Shown: positions 23,084 to 30,697, counted from the first letter of the stretch. The stretch is DNA of 36,611 bases from Phaeovulum vinaykumarii (GCF_900156695.1 NZ_FTOM01000012.1:1-36611), one strand, 5' to 3'. A program made the numbers and translations. Notes: generated by a model from the letters alone, not told the origin.

Positions 23084-24016
23084 ATGACGCTCCACACCCA
23101 CGACGATGCTTATGAACCCGCCCACACCGTTTCCCAGACCGCCCATGCGCTGGAAGAGCTGCAGCTCTACGGCTACCGCCCCTTCGACGAGCCCGATCCG
23201 CGCCCGATGCCCGATGCGCAGCGCCTTGCGGTTGCCGTCGCCGACATCTTCGACGCCCTCGTCGCGACTCTCGAGGACACCCGCATGGAACCCGACCTCG
23301 AAGAGGTGCTCTGGGGCCAGGTCAACCTCTTCCACCGCGCCACGGCCCGGATCGAGCGGTCGCTTGACGAGAACGAGCAGGCGCAGCGCCGCCTCCAGCG
23401 CGAGCAGGACGGCTCCGAGGTGAAATCGACCGAACTCGAGCGACTTACGGCAGAAGGCCTGACCCTCATCGAGCGGCGCAACTGCATGGACATGATGCGC
23501 GATCACGCTGCGACCGAGTTCTCTCATCACACGGGATCGACCTGGCGTCCCCGCACCGGCTCGATGGTGAACCGCCGGCACATGACCGCCGCGCTGATCG
23601 ACAGCCGCGATTTCCTGGCCGCCAAGCGTCGCGCGGAAACCGAGGTGATGCTGCCCGCTGGCCCCAAGGTCGCCCTCACCGGCGGGACCGACTTCAACGA
23701 TCACCGCCTGATCTGGGGCAAGCTCGATCAGGTCCGGACCAAGCATCCCGACATGGTGCTTCTGCACGGGGGCAGCCCCAAGGGCGCAGAGCTCATCGCC
23801 GCCAAATGGGCCGAGGCCCGCGGCGTCACGCAGGTGGCCTTCAAGCCCGACTGGACCAAGCACGCCAAGGCCGCGCCCTTCAAGCGCAACGACGCGATGC
23901 TCGATGTGCTGCCGGTGGGTGTCCTCGTCTTCCCGGGCAATGGCATCCAGGAGAACCTCGCCGACAAGGCCAAGAAGCTGGGTATCCCGGTCGTGAAGTT
24001 CGAGAAGGGGGCGTAA
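23084..24016 (+). CDS. DUF2493 (SLOG/YspA-like) protein
   Basis: Protein of 310 aa. The C-terminal 130 residues form a DUF2493 domain, a Rossmann-like SLOG-superfamily nucleotide-binding fold: KVALTGGTDFNDHRLIWGKL starts it, MVLLHGGSPKGAELIAAKWA follows with the G-G-xx-KGAE motif, and VLVFPGNGIQENLADKAKKL ends it. Related proteins are proposed to bind or process nucleotide-derived signals. The N-terminal half is helical and charged (ATARIERSLDENEQAQRRLQ), with coiled-coil character. GGAGG about 10 nt upstream selects the start at 23084. It is the last backbone gene before a cargo block; its final codons recur at 26217-26237. A terminator hairpin overlaps its stop codon. Confidence 0.9.
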   Translation: MTLHTHDDAYEPAHTVSQTAHALEELQLYGYRPFDEPDPRPMPDAQRLAVAVADIFDALVATLEDTRMEPDLEEVLWGQVNLFHRATARIERSLDENEQAQRRLQREQDGSEVKSTELERLTAEGLTLIERRNCMDMMRDHAATEFSHHTGSTWRPRTGSMVNRRHMTAALIDSRDFLAAKRRAETEVMLPAGPKVALTGGTDFNDHRLIWGKLDQVRTKHPDMVLLHGGSPKGAELIAAKWAEARGVTQVAFKPDWTKHAKAAPFKRNDAMLDVLPVGVLVFPGNGIQENLADKAKKLGIPVVKFEKGA

Positions 24017-24030
24017 GCCCCCTTATTCTT
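24005..24030 (+). terminator. Terminator overlapping the DUF2493 stop codon
   Basis: AAGGGGGC (24005-24012) pairs with GCCCCCTT (24017-24024) around GTAA, which includes the TAA stop, and is followed by ATTCTT. The stem therefore lies across the end of the coding sequence. Confidence 0.75.
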
Positions 24031-24230
24031 CAACTGCCGGATTGGTTCTAACTCTTCTGAGTGCTCTTGACGCAACTGAACGTATCGGCCATTTTGACGA
24101 TGGCCTTCAGCACAGGCCAGTGTGTCCGCCATGCAAAGCCAAGCAGTGCTTTATCTATGTCACCCCGTTCCCTTCCGGACGGGTCTGATTAGTAGCGGGC
24201 ACCTAGTCGGATCCGGAATTGGAATGGATC

Positions 24231-24914
24231 ATGACGTCTCACGACTATCTTAAAGACTTAAAACGCATCGCGAAGGATAGTGCGCGCGCAAGCGGTACGG
24301 AACTTCATAAAGTGCAAAAGAGGGCTGCCCAAGCGATTGGCTTTGCACATTGGCATGCGCTTGCGAGCCAAGCGAAGCGAGGCTGGCAGCCAACTGCCGA
24401 CGATATAGCCAAGGTTGCAGAAATATTACGTGGCGAAGAAAGCTACCCTGACGAGGGGTTCATCGGCCCGCACCCCTATAAGCTTGACGATGTCCTCCGT
24501 GATACGCGGATGCGGGGGCGCGGGTGGTGTATCTACATCGGAGAGGCACCCTCCAGCGAACCGCAGCTGCTGATTACAGACCGGCGTTTCAAAAATAATC
24601 CGATTCAGGATCCAGAGTTTGTGGCCAAGGCGCTTCCGATCGCTCAATGGAAAGCAAGGCAGGTTCGAGCGGAAATTGCGCGAGATTGGCCCAGGAATTC
24701 GACAAAGCCAGACGCAGAGGGTCGAGCGATGCACCCGCTCAATCATGTGCGCTCTGACAAATGGTACTGCATGCATTGCGACGGTGAGTTTTCCGGAACT
24801 GAGATGGCCCAAAACCTATGGCACTGTCCATCTTGCGGAGCCACGCCACTCGATATGTTAAGTGAGCCCTTCTCCGTTTCGGAACGTCCTGAGACTGAAA
24901 ACACCTCAGCCTGA
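24231..24914 (+). CDS. Unknown protein with C-terminal zinc ribbon
   Basis: Protein of 227 aa, not recognised as a whole. The N-terminus (YLKDLKRIAKDSARASGTEL, then HKVQKRAAQAIGFAHWHALA) resembles a short helical module that begins many plasmid proteins of alphaproteobacteria (the A-K-x-L...G-x-x-x-W-x-x-L pattern). The centre has mixed strand and helix, and the end is a four-cysteine zinc ribbon: WYCMHCDGEF (Cys180, Cys183) and WHCPSCGATPLDML (Cys199, Cys202). Zinc ribbons of this rubredoxin type bind nucleic acid or protein. The start at 24231 follows GGAATGGA; an ATG at 24219 is possible. Base composition is visibly lower in GC than the backbone, which suggests transfer. A hairpin follows its stop. 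Confidence 0.7.
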   Translation: MTSHDYLKDLKRIAKDSARASGTELHKVQKRAAQAIGFAHWHALASQAKRGWQPTADDIAKVAEILRGEESYPDEGFIGPHPYKLDDVLRDTRMRGRGWCIYIGEAPSSEPQLLITDRRFKNNPIQDPEFVAKALPIAQWKARQVRAEIARDWPRNSTKPDAEGRAMHPLNHVRSDKWYCMHCDGEFSGTEMAQNLWHCPSCGATPLDMLSEPFSVSERPETENTSA

Positions 24915-24936
24915 TCAGACCTTTGTTCTGAATGAC

Positions 24937-24963
24937 TGGCACCCGCATTCAAAGCGGGTGCCA
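24937..24963 (+). terminator. Perfect 10-bp hairpin after the zinc-ribbon gene
   Basis: TGGCACCCGC (24937-24946) and GCGGGTGCCA (24954-24963) pair perfectly around ATTCAAA. It lies 22 nt after the stop codon. No T-run follows, so termination may be weak or the stem may stabilise the mRNA end. Confidence 0.5.
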
Positions 24964-25034
24964 AGTGTTCGGCCACAAGGTGTTCACGTTGAGCCGACGC
25001 GTAAATTCCAACGTATTTAGACAGATAGAAGACC

Positions 25035-25721
25035 ATGCAAAGCCCAGTTGAAAACACAAGAGCGGCAGTCCAAACGCTAATTCAATCTCTCGATCCAGCA
25101 TTGATCGCGTTGGTCGCTACGTCCCGTGACCTAGAAGCCATCGTCGACAAGCGCTTCGACAGGCAGGTGCGCGCCCATCGTTGGTACGCTGTTATATCGC
25201 GCGGCGATCATATCCATGCCGCCGCAAATATCGACGGTCGACGGATTTCACTGCAGCGGTACGTCATGAAGCTTCAGTATCCGGAGCGCACCTATGAAGA
25301 GCTGAAACAGGTCTCTTTTGAGAATAAGATCACGTTCGACTGCCGAATTTCGAACCTTGATCATCTCGTTGGCCGCCAAGCGGTCATGCGCAATCGGCGG
25401 CCAAAGCGGAATACTTCTTCACAATACAAGGGAGTGACCAAGGCGCTCGGGCCGGATGGTTCGCCGCGTTGGCGTACGCAGATCATGACTGAGCATGGTT
25501 CGATGGGAATCGGCGTCTACGATGATGAACACTGGGCAGCAACTGTCTACGATGCAGCGGCCTCTCTTCTTTTCGAAGGCCAGGCGCGATACAATTTTCC
25601 CGGCAAATCGCCTGATCAGGATGCGCTTCTCATCGCCGCCACGAAGATCGCTCGATATCGTGCCAAAGCTAAGCACCGGAAAGGTGCTGCTGTGAGGCAG
25701 GAAATCCCGGTAGAAGTGTAA
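25035..25721 (+). CDS. AP2-domain protein with degenerate HNH module
   Basis: Protein of 228 aa with the layout of phage HNH homing endonucleases fused to AP2. Residues 49-110 correspond to the HNH module: RWYAVISRGDHIHAAANIDG, then RRISLQRYVMKLQYP and VSFENKITFDCRISNLDHL. In active relatives these read approximately LHRLIM and VDHINGDPLDNR. Here the first histidine is glutamine (Gln74) and the V-D-H catalytic triplet is replaced by V-S-F. Residues 128-189 form an intact AP2 DNA-binding domain (SSQYKGVTKALG, DEHWAATVYDAAASLLFEGQ, then ARYNFP). The protein probably binds DNA without cutting it. Its end forms a small hairpin with the following sequence (25709-25730). It belongs to the lower-GC cargo block. 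Confidence 0.8.
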   Translation: MQSPVENTRAAVQTLIQSLDPALIALVATSRDLEAIVDKRFDRQVRAHRWYAVISRGDHIHAAANIDGRRISLQRYVMKLQYPERTYEELKQVSFENKITFDCRISNLDHLVGRQAVMRNRRPKRNTSSQYKGVTKALGPDGSPRWRTQIMTEHGSMGIGVYDDEHWAATVYDAAASLLFEGQARYNFPGKSPDQDALLIAATKIARYRAKAKHRKGAAVRQEIPVEV

Positions 25722-25732
25722 AATTCTACCTG

Positions 25733-25765
25733 ATATAGTGGGGCTAACATTCTGGATCACTATAT
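25733..25765 (+). promoter_or_regulatory. Inverted repeat covering the WGR start codon
   Basis: ATATAGTG (25733-25740) and CACTATAT (25758-25765) pair perfectly; the right arm includes the first two bases of the WGR gene's ATG (25764). It could be an operator or an mRNA hairpin that hides the start. No good ribosome-binding site is visible in between. Confidence 0.45.
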
Positions 25766-26033
25766 GCTTGATCAGCCCGTCCAGCTTGAAGTCTTCCCAA
25801 CCGACCTCCATTTGAGGCGGATCGATCCCGCCTGCAACATGCGGCGCTTCTATCGAATGAGCGTTCAGCCGGACCTGTTTGGTGGCGCCTGTCTCGTTCG
25901 AGAATGGGGGCGCATCGGGTTCCGGGGGCAGATGTTGGTCGAGCGGCACGATGACGAAGGCAAAGCGGTCACGGCGCTGATGAAACTCTCTGCGGCGAAA
26001 ACGCGGCGCGGGTATCGCGCCGTCACTGATTAG
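25764..26033 (+). CDS. Stand-alone WGR-domain protein
   Basis: WGR-domain protein (89 aa). The name-giving motif lies in GACLVREWGRIGFRGQ (Trp48-Gly49-Arg50), preceded by the family's N-terminal strand pair (DLHLRRIDPACNMRRFYRMS). WGR domains bind DNA ends or nucleic acid and occur in PARPs and in many bacterial proteins, often as stand-alone plasmid genes. The whole protein is a single domain with a short basic tail. The start codon lies in one arm of an inverted repeat and lacks a clear Shine-Dalgarno. It is the third gene of the cargo block. Confidence 0.88.
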   Translation: MLDQPVQLEVFPTDLHLRRIDPACNMRRFYRMSVQPDLFGGACLVREWGRIGFRGQMLVERHDDEGKAVTALMKLSAAKTRRGYRAVTD

Positions 26034-26317
26034 GGGCAGCGTGAAGTGCGGGGAAGCAGATTTTGCCAAACGGGCTTTTTGCGGCTGCTTCGATAGCATC
26101 ACGTTTTGCGAAACGCGTCGTCTGATGCCGAGCTGTTTCCCTGTCCTCATCTCCCCTAGCAATGGGATGCATGAGAGCCGTGCCGTTAACACCAAGATGT
26201 TGGCGTCGCGGTTACCAAGTTCGAGAAGGGGGCGTGAGGCTTGTTTCTTGCTTTGGCTTTGCGTCGCCGGAACCACAGAGAAATTCTCTGTAGCGGCGCT
26301 ACTGCGGGCCGAGCATT
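26034..26317. other. Spacer between WGR gene and hsd promoter
   Basis: About 280 nt with no supported gene. It contains the short copy of the DUF2493 gene end (26217-26237). The rest, including 26041-26216, shows no recognisable coding or structural feature. Confidence 0.5.
26217..26237 (+). repeat. Second copy of the DUF2493 gene's 3' end
   Basis: Nineteen nt (26217-26235) are identical to 23996-24014 and lead in the same frame into a stop (TGA here, TAA there). The preceding codons read GVAVT before KFEKGA here and GIPVV before KFEKGA in the intact gene, so similarity continues at protein level for about 12-15 codons. It is a remnant of a homologous gene end, not a gene. Confidence 0.75.
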
Positions 26318-26345
26318 GACTCTCTGCTGGTTTTCGATATACATG
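26318..26345 (+). promoter_or_regulatory. Promoter of the type I restriction operon
   Basis: TTGACT (26318-26323) and TATACA (26340-26345) are 16 nt apart, a near-consensus pair. The expected transcription start near 26352 lies after the in-frame ATG at 26350, which supports 26374 as the first start codon of the operon. Confidence 0.65.
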
Positions 26346-26347
26346 CT

Positions 26348-26364
26348 GTATGGGATGTACAGAG
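26348..26364 (+). promoter_or_regulatory. Inverted repeat at the hsd transcription start
   Basis: CTGTA (26348-26352) and TACAG (26360-26364) form a 5-7-5 repeat at the predicted start of transcription; a further TACAT...ATGTA repeat (26342-26346/26357-26361) interlocks with it. The position suits a repressor site that controls the whole operon. Confidence 0.45.
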
Positions 26365-26373
26365 AAATGGAAG

Positions 26374-26967
26374 ATGCGACTCGCTGATCTCTCCGAAATT
26401 CACTCCGGTTACACCGCGCGCGGGAGGCTTGATCCTGTGTTGGAAGGGGGTGTGCCGGTGCTGCAGTTGCGCGATGTTGATGCAAGCGGTACAGAGCTGG
26501 GCTCGGACCTTAAAAGATACGATCTGGGTGCGCTGTCCGAGCGATACTTCGTCACCGGTGGAGAGGTGGTCTTTCGCTCGCGTGGCGAGCCAAATGTTGC
26601 GGCGGCGATCCAAGATCCACTACCGGAGCCCGTTGCGGTTATCGTTCCGCTGGTGATCATTCGTCCCGACAGGGACCGCATTCTCCCGGGTTACCTCGCT
26701 TGGGCTATAAATCAGCCCGACGCGCAGCGCAGGCTCGGCTTGGAGGCGCAGGGCACTGGCCTCAGGATGATCCCGATGCCGGCCCTAGAGAACCTCGAGA
26801 TCGCCGTGCCCGACCTGTCCACGCAAAAACGCGTCGTCGAACTCAGCGCCCTCGCGCGGCGCGAGGGGCAATTGCTCCGCCAGCTCGCTGCGCGCAAAGA
26901 CGACCTTGTAAGCGCCATTCTCGGTGAGGCCGTAAAGGCTACCGATCTGAAGGAAATCGCCCGATGA
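26374..26967 (+). CDS. hsdS: Half-size type I specificity subunit (single TRD)
   Basis: Specificity subunit of about half normal length (197 aa). The start (MRLADLSEIHSGYTARGRLD) is typical of a target-recognition domain. GGEVVFRSRGEPN and the LPGYLAWAINQPDAQR segment complete it. It ends with one conserved helix (LENLEIAVPDLSTQKRVVEL, then LARREGQLLRQLAARKDDLV) of the kind that separates the two recognition domains in full HsdS. With one domain and one helix it could dimerise and read a palindromic target. It overlaps hsdM by 4 nt. It is the first gene of an operon that also contains a full-length HsdS. Confidence 0.85.
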   Translation: MRLADLSEIHSGYTARGRLDPVLEGGVPVLQLRDVDASGTELGSDLKRYDLGALSERYFVTGGEVVFRSRGEPNVAAAIQDPLPEPVAVIVPLVIIRPDRDRILPGYLAWAINQPDAQRRLGLEAQGTGLRMIPMPALENLEIAVPDLSTQKRVVELSALARREGQLLRQLAARKDDLVSAILGEAVKATDLKEIAR

Positions 26968-28481
26968 ACGACAAGATCACTCAAGACCAGGTCAACAATG
27001 CTGCTTGGGCTGCCTGCGACACGTTCCGCGGCGCGGTCGACCCTGCGCAATACAAGGACTACATCCTCGTGATGTTGTTCCTGAGGTACATTTCGGACCT
27101 CTGGAACGATCACCTCGAAACCTACCGCGAGCAATATGGTGAAGATGAGGCCCGTATTCGTCGGCGCCTTGAGCGCGAGCGTTTCATCCTGCCCGAAGAG
27201 GCCAGCTTTTACGACCTCTACGCGCAACGGAATGAGGCAAATATTGGTGAGCTGATCAACATCGTGCTCGAGAAGATCGAAGACGCCAACCGGGCCAAGC
27301 TTGAAGGCGTCTTCCGCAACATCGACTTCAACTCCGAGGCCAATCTCGGTCGCCCGAAGGACCGCAACCGTCGTCTCAAGAACATGCTCGAGGATTTTGC
27401 CAAGCCCGCGCTCGACCTGCGACCCTCGCGGGTGACCGAGGACATCATCGGCGAGTGTTACATCTACCTGATCTCGCGCTTTGCCTCGGACGCCGGGAAG
27501 AAGGCGGGGGAATTCTTCACGCCTGCGCCCGTCTCGCGCTTGCTGGCCAAGCTGGCCGCGCCGCAACCGGGCAACACGATCTGCGACCCCGCCTGCGGCT
27601 CCGGCTCGCTGTTGATCCAGGCCGCGCAGGAGGTGGGTTCCGAGAATTTCGCCCTCTTTGGGCAGGAGGTGAACGGGGCGACTTGGGCGCTCGCGCGGAT
27701 GAACATGTTCCTGCACGCCAAGGACGCGGCGCGCATCGAGTGGTGCGACACGCTCAACAGCCCCGCACTGGTCGAGGGCGATCAGCTGATGCGATTTGAC
27801 GTGGTGCTTGCCAATCCGCCGTTCTCGCTTGACAAATGGGGCGCGGAGGACGCGGGCAGCGACCAGTACAATCGCTTTTGGCGCGGTGTGCCGCCCAAGT
27901 CGAAGGGCGACTACGCCTTCATCACCCACATGATCGAGATCGCCCGGCGCCAGTCCGGTCGTGTCGCGGTAATCGTGCCGCACGGCGTGTTGTTCCGCGG
28001 CGCGGCCGAGGGGCGCATCCGCCAGCAGTTGATCGAGGAAAACCTGCTCGACGCCGTCGTCGGTCTGCCCGCGAACTTGTTCACCACCACCGGGATCCCG
28101 GTCGCCATCCTGATCTTCGACCGCTCGCGCGAGGAGGGGGGCGCGAATGCGGACCGGCGCGACGTGTTGTTCATTGATGCGAGCAAGGAGTTCACGCCGG
28201 GCAAGACCCAGAACGTGATGGACCAGGGCCATGTGGCCAAGGTGCTGGAAACCTATGCCGCCCGCGCCGAAATCGCGCGGTATTCGCATCGCGCGATGCC
28301 CGAGGAGATCGCCGAGAATGGCTACAACCTCAACATCCCGCGCTACGTCGATACCTTCGAACCCGAAGACGAAATCGACGTCGCTGCGGTGCAAAAGGAC
28401 ATTGTGCGGATCGAAGCCGAACTGGCCGAGGTGCGGGCGAAGATGGCCAGCTATCTGAAGGAGCTTGGCGTCGATGTCTGA
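26964..28481 (+). CDS. hsdM: Type I restriction-modification methyltransferase subunit
   Basis: HsdM (505 aa), the N6-adenine methyltransferase subunit of a type I system. The helical N-terminal domain (AQYKDYILVMLFLRYISDLW) is followed by the catalytic core. SAM binding is at DPACGSGSLLIQAAQ from Asp208 and the NPPF motif at residue 284 (LANPPFSLDKWG). KAGEFFTPAPVSRLLAKLAA precedes the SAM site as in the family. The C-terminal tail is a helix (VAAVQKDIVRIEAELAEVRA) that would pack on HsdS. All key motifs are present and length is normal. It overlaps the half-HsdS by 4 nt and the RhuM-like gene by 8 nt. Confidence 0.98.
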   Translation: MNDKITQDQVNNAAWAACDTFRGAVDPAQYKDYILVMLFLRYISDLWNDHLETYREQYGEDEARIRRRLERERFILPEEASFYDLYAQRNEANIGELINIVLEKIEDANRAKLEGVFRNIDFNSEANLGRPKDRNRRLKNMLEDFAKPALDLRPSRVTEDIIGECYIYLISRFASDAGKKAGEFFTPAPVSRLLAKLAAPQPGNTICDPACGSGSLLIQAAQEVGSENFALFGQEVNGATWALARMNMFLHAKDAARIEWCDTLNSPALVEGDQLMRFDVVLANPPFSLDKWGAEDAGSDQYNRFWRGVPPKSKGDYAFITHMIEIARRQSGRVAVIVPHGVLFRGAAEGRIRQQLIEENLLDAVVGLPANLFTTTGIPVAILIFDRSREEGGANADRRDVLFIDASKEFTPGKTQNVMDQGHVAKVLETYAARAEIARYSHRAMPEEIAENGYNLNIPRYVDTFEPEDEIDVAAVQKDIVRIEAELAEVRAKMASYLKELGVDV

Positions 28482-29502
28482 GGGAGAAATCATCCTCTAC
28501 AGCACCGAGGACGGTCAGGCCGAGATCCAGCTTCGGGCTGTCGATGGGACTGTCTGGCTGACGCAAGCGCAGATGGCCGACCTGTTCGACACGACGAAGC
28601 AGAACATCAGCCTGCACATCAACAACGTCATTTCAGATGGTGAACTTGCGTCCGATTCAGTTGTCAAGGAATCCTTGATACCTGCCGCAGACGGGAAATC
28701 CTACCTGACGAAGACCTACAGCCTGGATGCGATCCTTGCCGTCGGCTATCGCGTGCGCAGCCCGCGCGGGGTGCAGTTCCGTCGCTGGGCCACCACCACG
28801 CTGAAAGACTATCTCGTCAAGGGTTTCGTCATGAACGACGCCCGCTTGAAGGATCCCGCCTGGGACCATTTCGACGAGCTTTTGGAGCGGATCCGCGACA
28901 TTCGGGCCTCCGAAGCGCGGTTCTATCAGAAGGTGCGCGACATCCTTGCGCTCAGCGAGGATTACGACCCCAAGTCGCCCGCAGCGACCACCTTTTATGC
29001 GACGATCCAGAACAAGATGCTGTATGCGGTCACCAGCCACACCGCGGGCGAGTTGATCCGCGAACGCGCCGATGCGGATCAGCCGAACATGGGGCTGACG
29101 ACCTGGAAGAACGCCGATACCGGGCGGCCCCTGCGCAAGTCCGATGTCGGCACCGCCAAGAACTATCTGGGCGAAGCCGAGATCAAGGAACTCAACCTGA
29201 TCGTCACGATGTTCCTCGACACGGCAGAGTTGCGGGCCTCGCGCCGGCAGGGGATGCGGCTGGCGGATTGGGAGGGCGTGCTCGACACCTTTCTGAGTGC
29301 GAACGAATTGCCAAAGCTGCACGGTGCCGGAACCGTGTCGGCCAGACAGGCCGAGCAGATCGCCCATGACCGCTATGCCGCCTTCGATGCCAAACGCAAG
29401 GAAGCCGCGCGGCAGGCGGTGGCCGAGGCGAACGACCTCGAGGAGTTGCAGCGTATCGCCGATGTGGCGAAGGTGGGGAAGAGGGGGCGGCGTGATGCGT
29501 GA
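28474..29502 (+). CDS. RhuM-family protein
   Basis: RhuM-family protein (342 aa), named for a gene in the Salmonella SPI-3 island but common inside type I restriction operons; its role there is unknown. The N-terminus is clear: EGEIILYSTEDGQAEIQLRA, TVWLTQAQMADLFDTTKQNI, then AVGYRVRSPRGVQFRRWATT. The first region resembles a helix-turn-helix (Bro/KilA-like), so it may regulate transcription or bind DNA. The C-terminal half is helical (GTAKNYLGEAEIKELNLIVT, IAHDRYAAFDAKRKEAARQA). The start at 28474 is chosen because it gives the usual 8-nt overlap with hsdM. It overlaps the next gene by 8 nt. Confidence 0.93.
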   Translation: MSEGEIILYSTEDGQAEIQLRAVDGTVWLTQAQMADLFDTTKQNISLHINNVISDGELASDSVVKESLIPAADGKSYLTKTYSLDAILAVGYRVRSPRGVQFRRWATTTLKDYLVKGFVMNDARLKDPAWDHFDELLERIRDIRASEARFYQKVRDILALSEDYDPKSPAATTFYATIQNKMLYAVTSHTAGELIRERADADQPNMGLTTWKNADTGRPLRKSDVGTAKNYLGEAEIKELNLIVTMFLDTAELRASRRQGMRLADWEGVLDTFLSANELPKLHGAGTVSARQAEQIAHDRYAAFDAKRKEAARQAVAEANDLEELQRIADVAKVGKRGRRDA

Positions 29503-30697
29503 GGGTTGGCGGGACGTTCATTTCGAAGAATTGGTCTCAGATACCCAACTGGGCACTACTGAGCGCGGCGAATTGGACGATGAAGATAATATCCCCTTGT
29601 TAAAGATGGGAAACCTGACATGGGGCGGATTTGATCTTCGGACAACTGAGCACATAGCTCTACGGCACATCATTGGCAGTAATTTGATACTGAAGCCGGG
29701 AGATTTGCTATTTAACACTAGGAATTCTGCTGATCTAGTTGGGAAGTCTGCGGTATGGCAAGGGCAGTTCCGCTCGGCAGTATTCGACAACAACATCAAC
29801 AGAATAAGGCTGAAGCCGATTGCAGATCCCGCCTTTTACGGGACCTTCCTCAACACCGGTGTCGGTAAACGAAGGGTCCAGTCTTTGGCGGTCGGAAGCA
29901 CGAGCGTAGCCGCAATCTACTGGAAAGATCTTAAAAACCTTCAAGTCCCACTTCCCCCCCTCCCCGAACAGCGCAAGATCGCCGAGATCCTGCGGACCTG
30001 GGACGAGGCGCTCGAAAAGCTCACCGCCCTGCGCGCGGCGAAGGAACGGCGGCTGAGCGCCCTCCGGGCCGCCCTGCTGTTCGGGCGCCTCCGCCTCGGC
30101 GGGCTTGGTCACAAATGGGTGCCGACCAGATTGGACACCGTGACCCATGAACTGACCAAACGAAACGGCGGCAAGGGGCTTGGCCGGGATTTCGTGATGG
30201 GGGTCACCAAGGCCGAGGGGGTGGTGCCGATGCGGGAACAGACCATCGCCGGTGACATCAGCCGCTACAAGCGCCTGCCGCCACGCGCCTTTGCCTACAA
30301 CCCGATGCGCATAAACGTCGGCTCCATCGCAATGAACGAACGCGAAGGCGAGGTGCTTGTCAGCCCCGACTACGTCGTCTTCGCCTGCAACCCGGACGCG
30401 CTCGATCCCGACTATCTCGACCACCTGCGCAAGACCTCTTGGTGGGGCCATTACATCAACAGCGGCGGTTCGGGCAGCGTGCGGCAGCGGACCTATTACG
30501 ATGATCTGGCGGCGCTGAAACTGCCTTTGCCCGAACTGGACGAGCAGAAGGCCATTGCCGCTGTGTTGAACACCGCCCGGGACGATCTGGCCGCGACCGA
30601 GCGCGAAATCGAAGCCCTGACCCGCCAGAAACGCGGCCTGATGCAGAAGTTGCTGACGGGCAAGTGGCGGGTGAATTCAGAGAAGGAATTGGCATGA
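29495..30697 (+). CDS. hsdS: Full-length type I specificity subunit
   Basis: HsdS (400 aa) with two target-recognition domains. TRD1 covers about residues 1-150 (EGWRDVHFEELVSDTQLGT, LLKMGNLTWGGFDLRTTEHI). The central helix begins at LQVPLPPLPEQRKIAEILRT and continues ALEKLTALRAAKERRLSALR. TRD2 runs from about residue 205 (KWVPTRLDTVTHELTKRNGG) to 340. The final helix begins LKLPLPELDEQKAIAAVLNT and continues LTRQKRGLMQKLLTGKWRV. This is the normal architecture for reading a bipartite asymmetric sequence. The start at 29495 overlaps the RhuM-like gene by 8 nt; the open frame upstream is not homologous. The first 150 residues are richer in A/T codons than the rest, which would fit domain exchange. 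Confidence 0.95.
   Translation: MREGWRDVHFEELVSDTQLGTTERGELDDEDNIPLLKMGNLTWGGFDLRTTEHIALRHIIGSNLILKPGDLLFNTRNSADLVGKSAVWQGQFRSAVFDNNINRIRLKPIADPAFYGTFLNTGVGKRRVQSLAVGSTSVAAIYWKDLKNLQVPLPPLPEQRKIAEILRTWDEALEKLTALRAAKERRLSALRAALLFGRLRLGGLGHKWVPTRLDTVTHELTKRNGGKGLGRDFVMGVTKAEGVVPMREQTIAGDISRYKRLPPRAFAYNPMRINVGSIAMNEREGEVLVSPDYVVFACNPDALDPDYLDHLRKTSWWGHYINSGGSGSVRQRTYYDDLAALKLPLPELDEQKAIAAVLNTARDDLAATEREIEALTRQKRGLMQKLLTGKWRVNSEKELA

Noticed and set aside
22880-23863. 327-codon minus-strand frame over the DUF2493 gene
   Set aside because: Antisense to a well-supported gene and extending into the palindrome region; no domain content.
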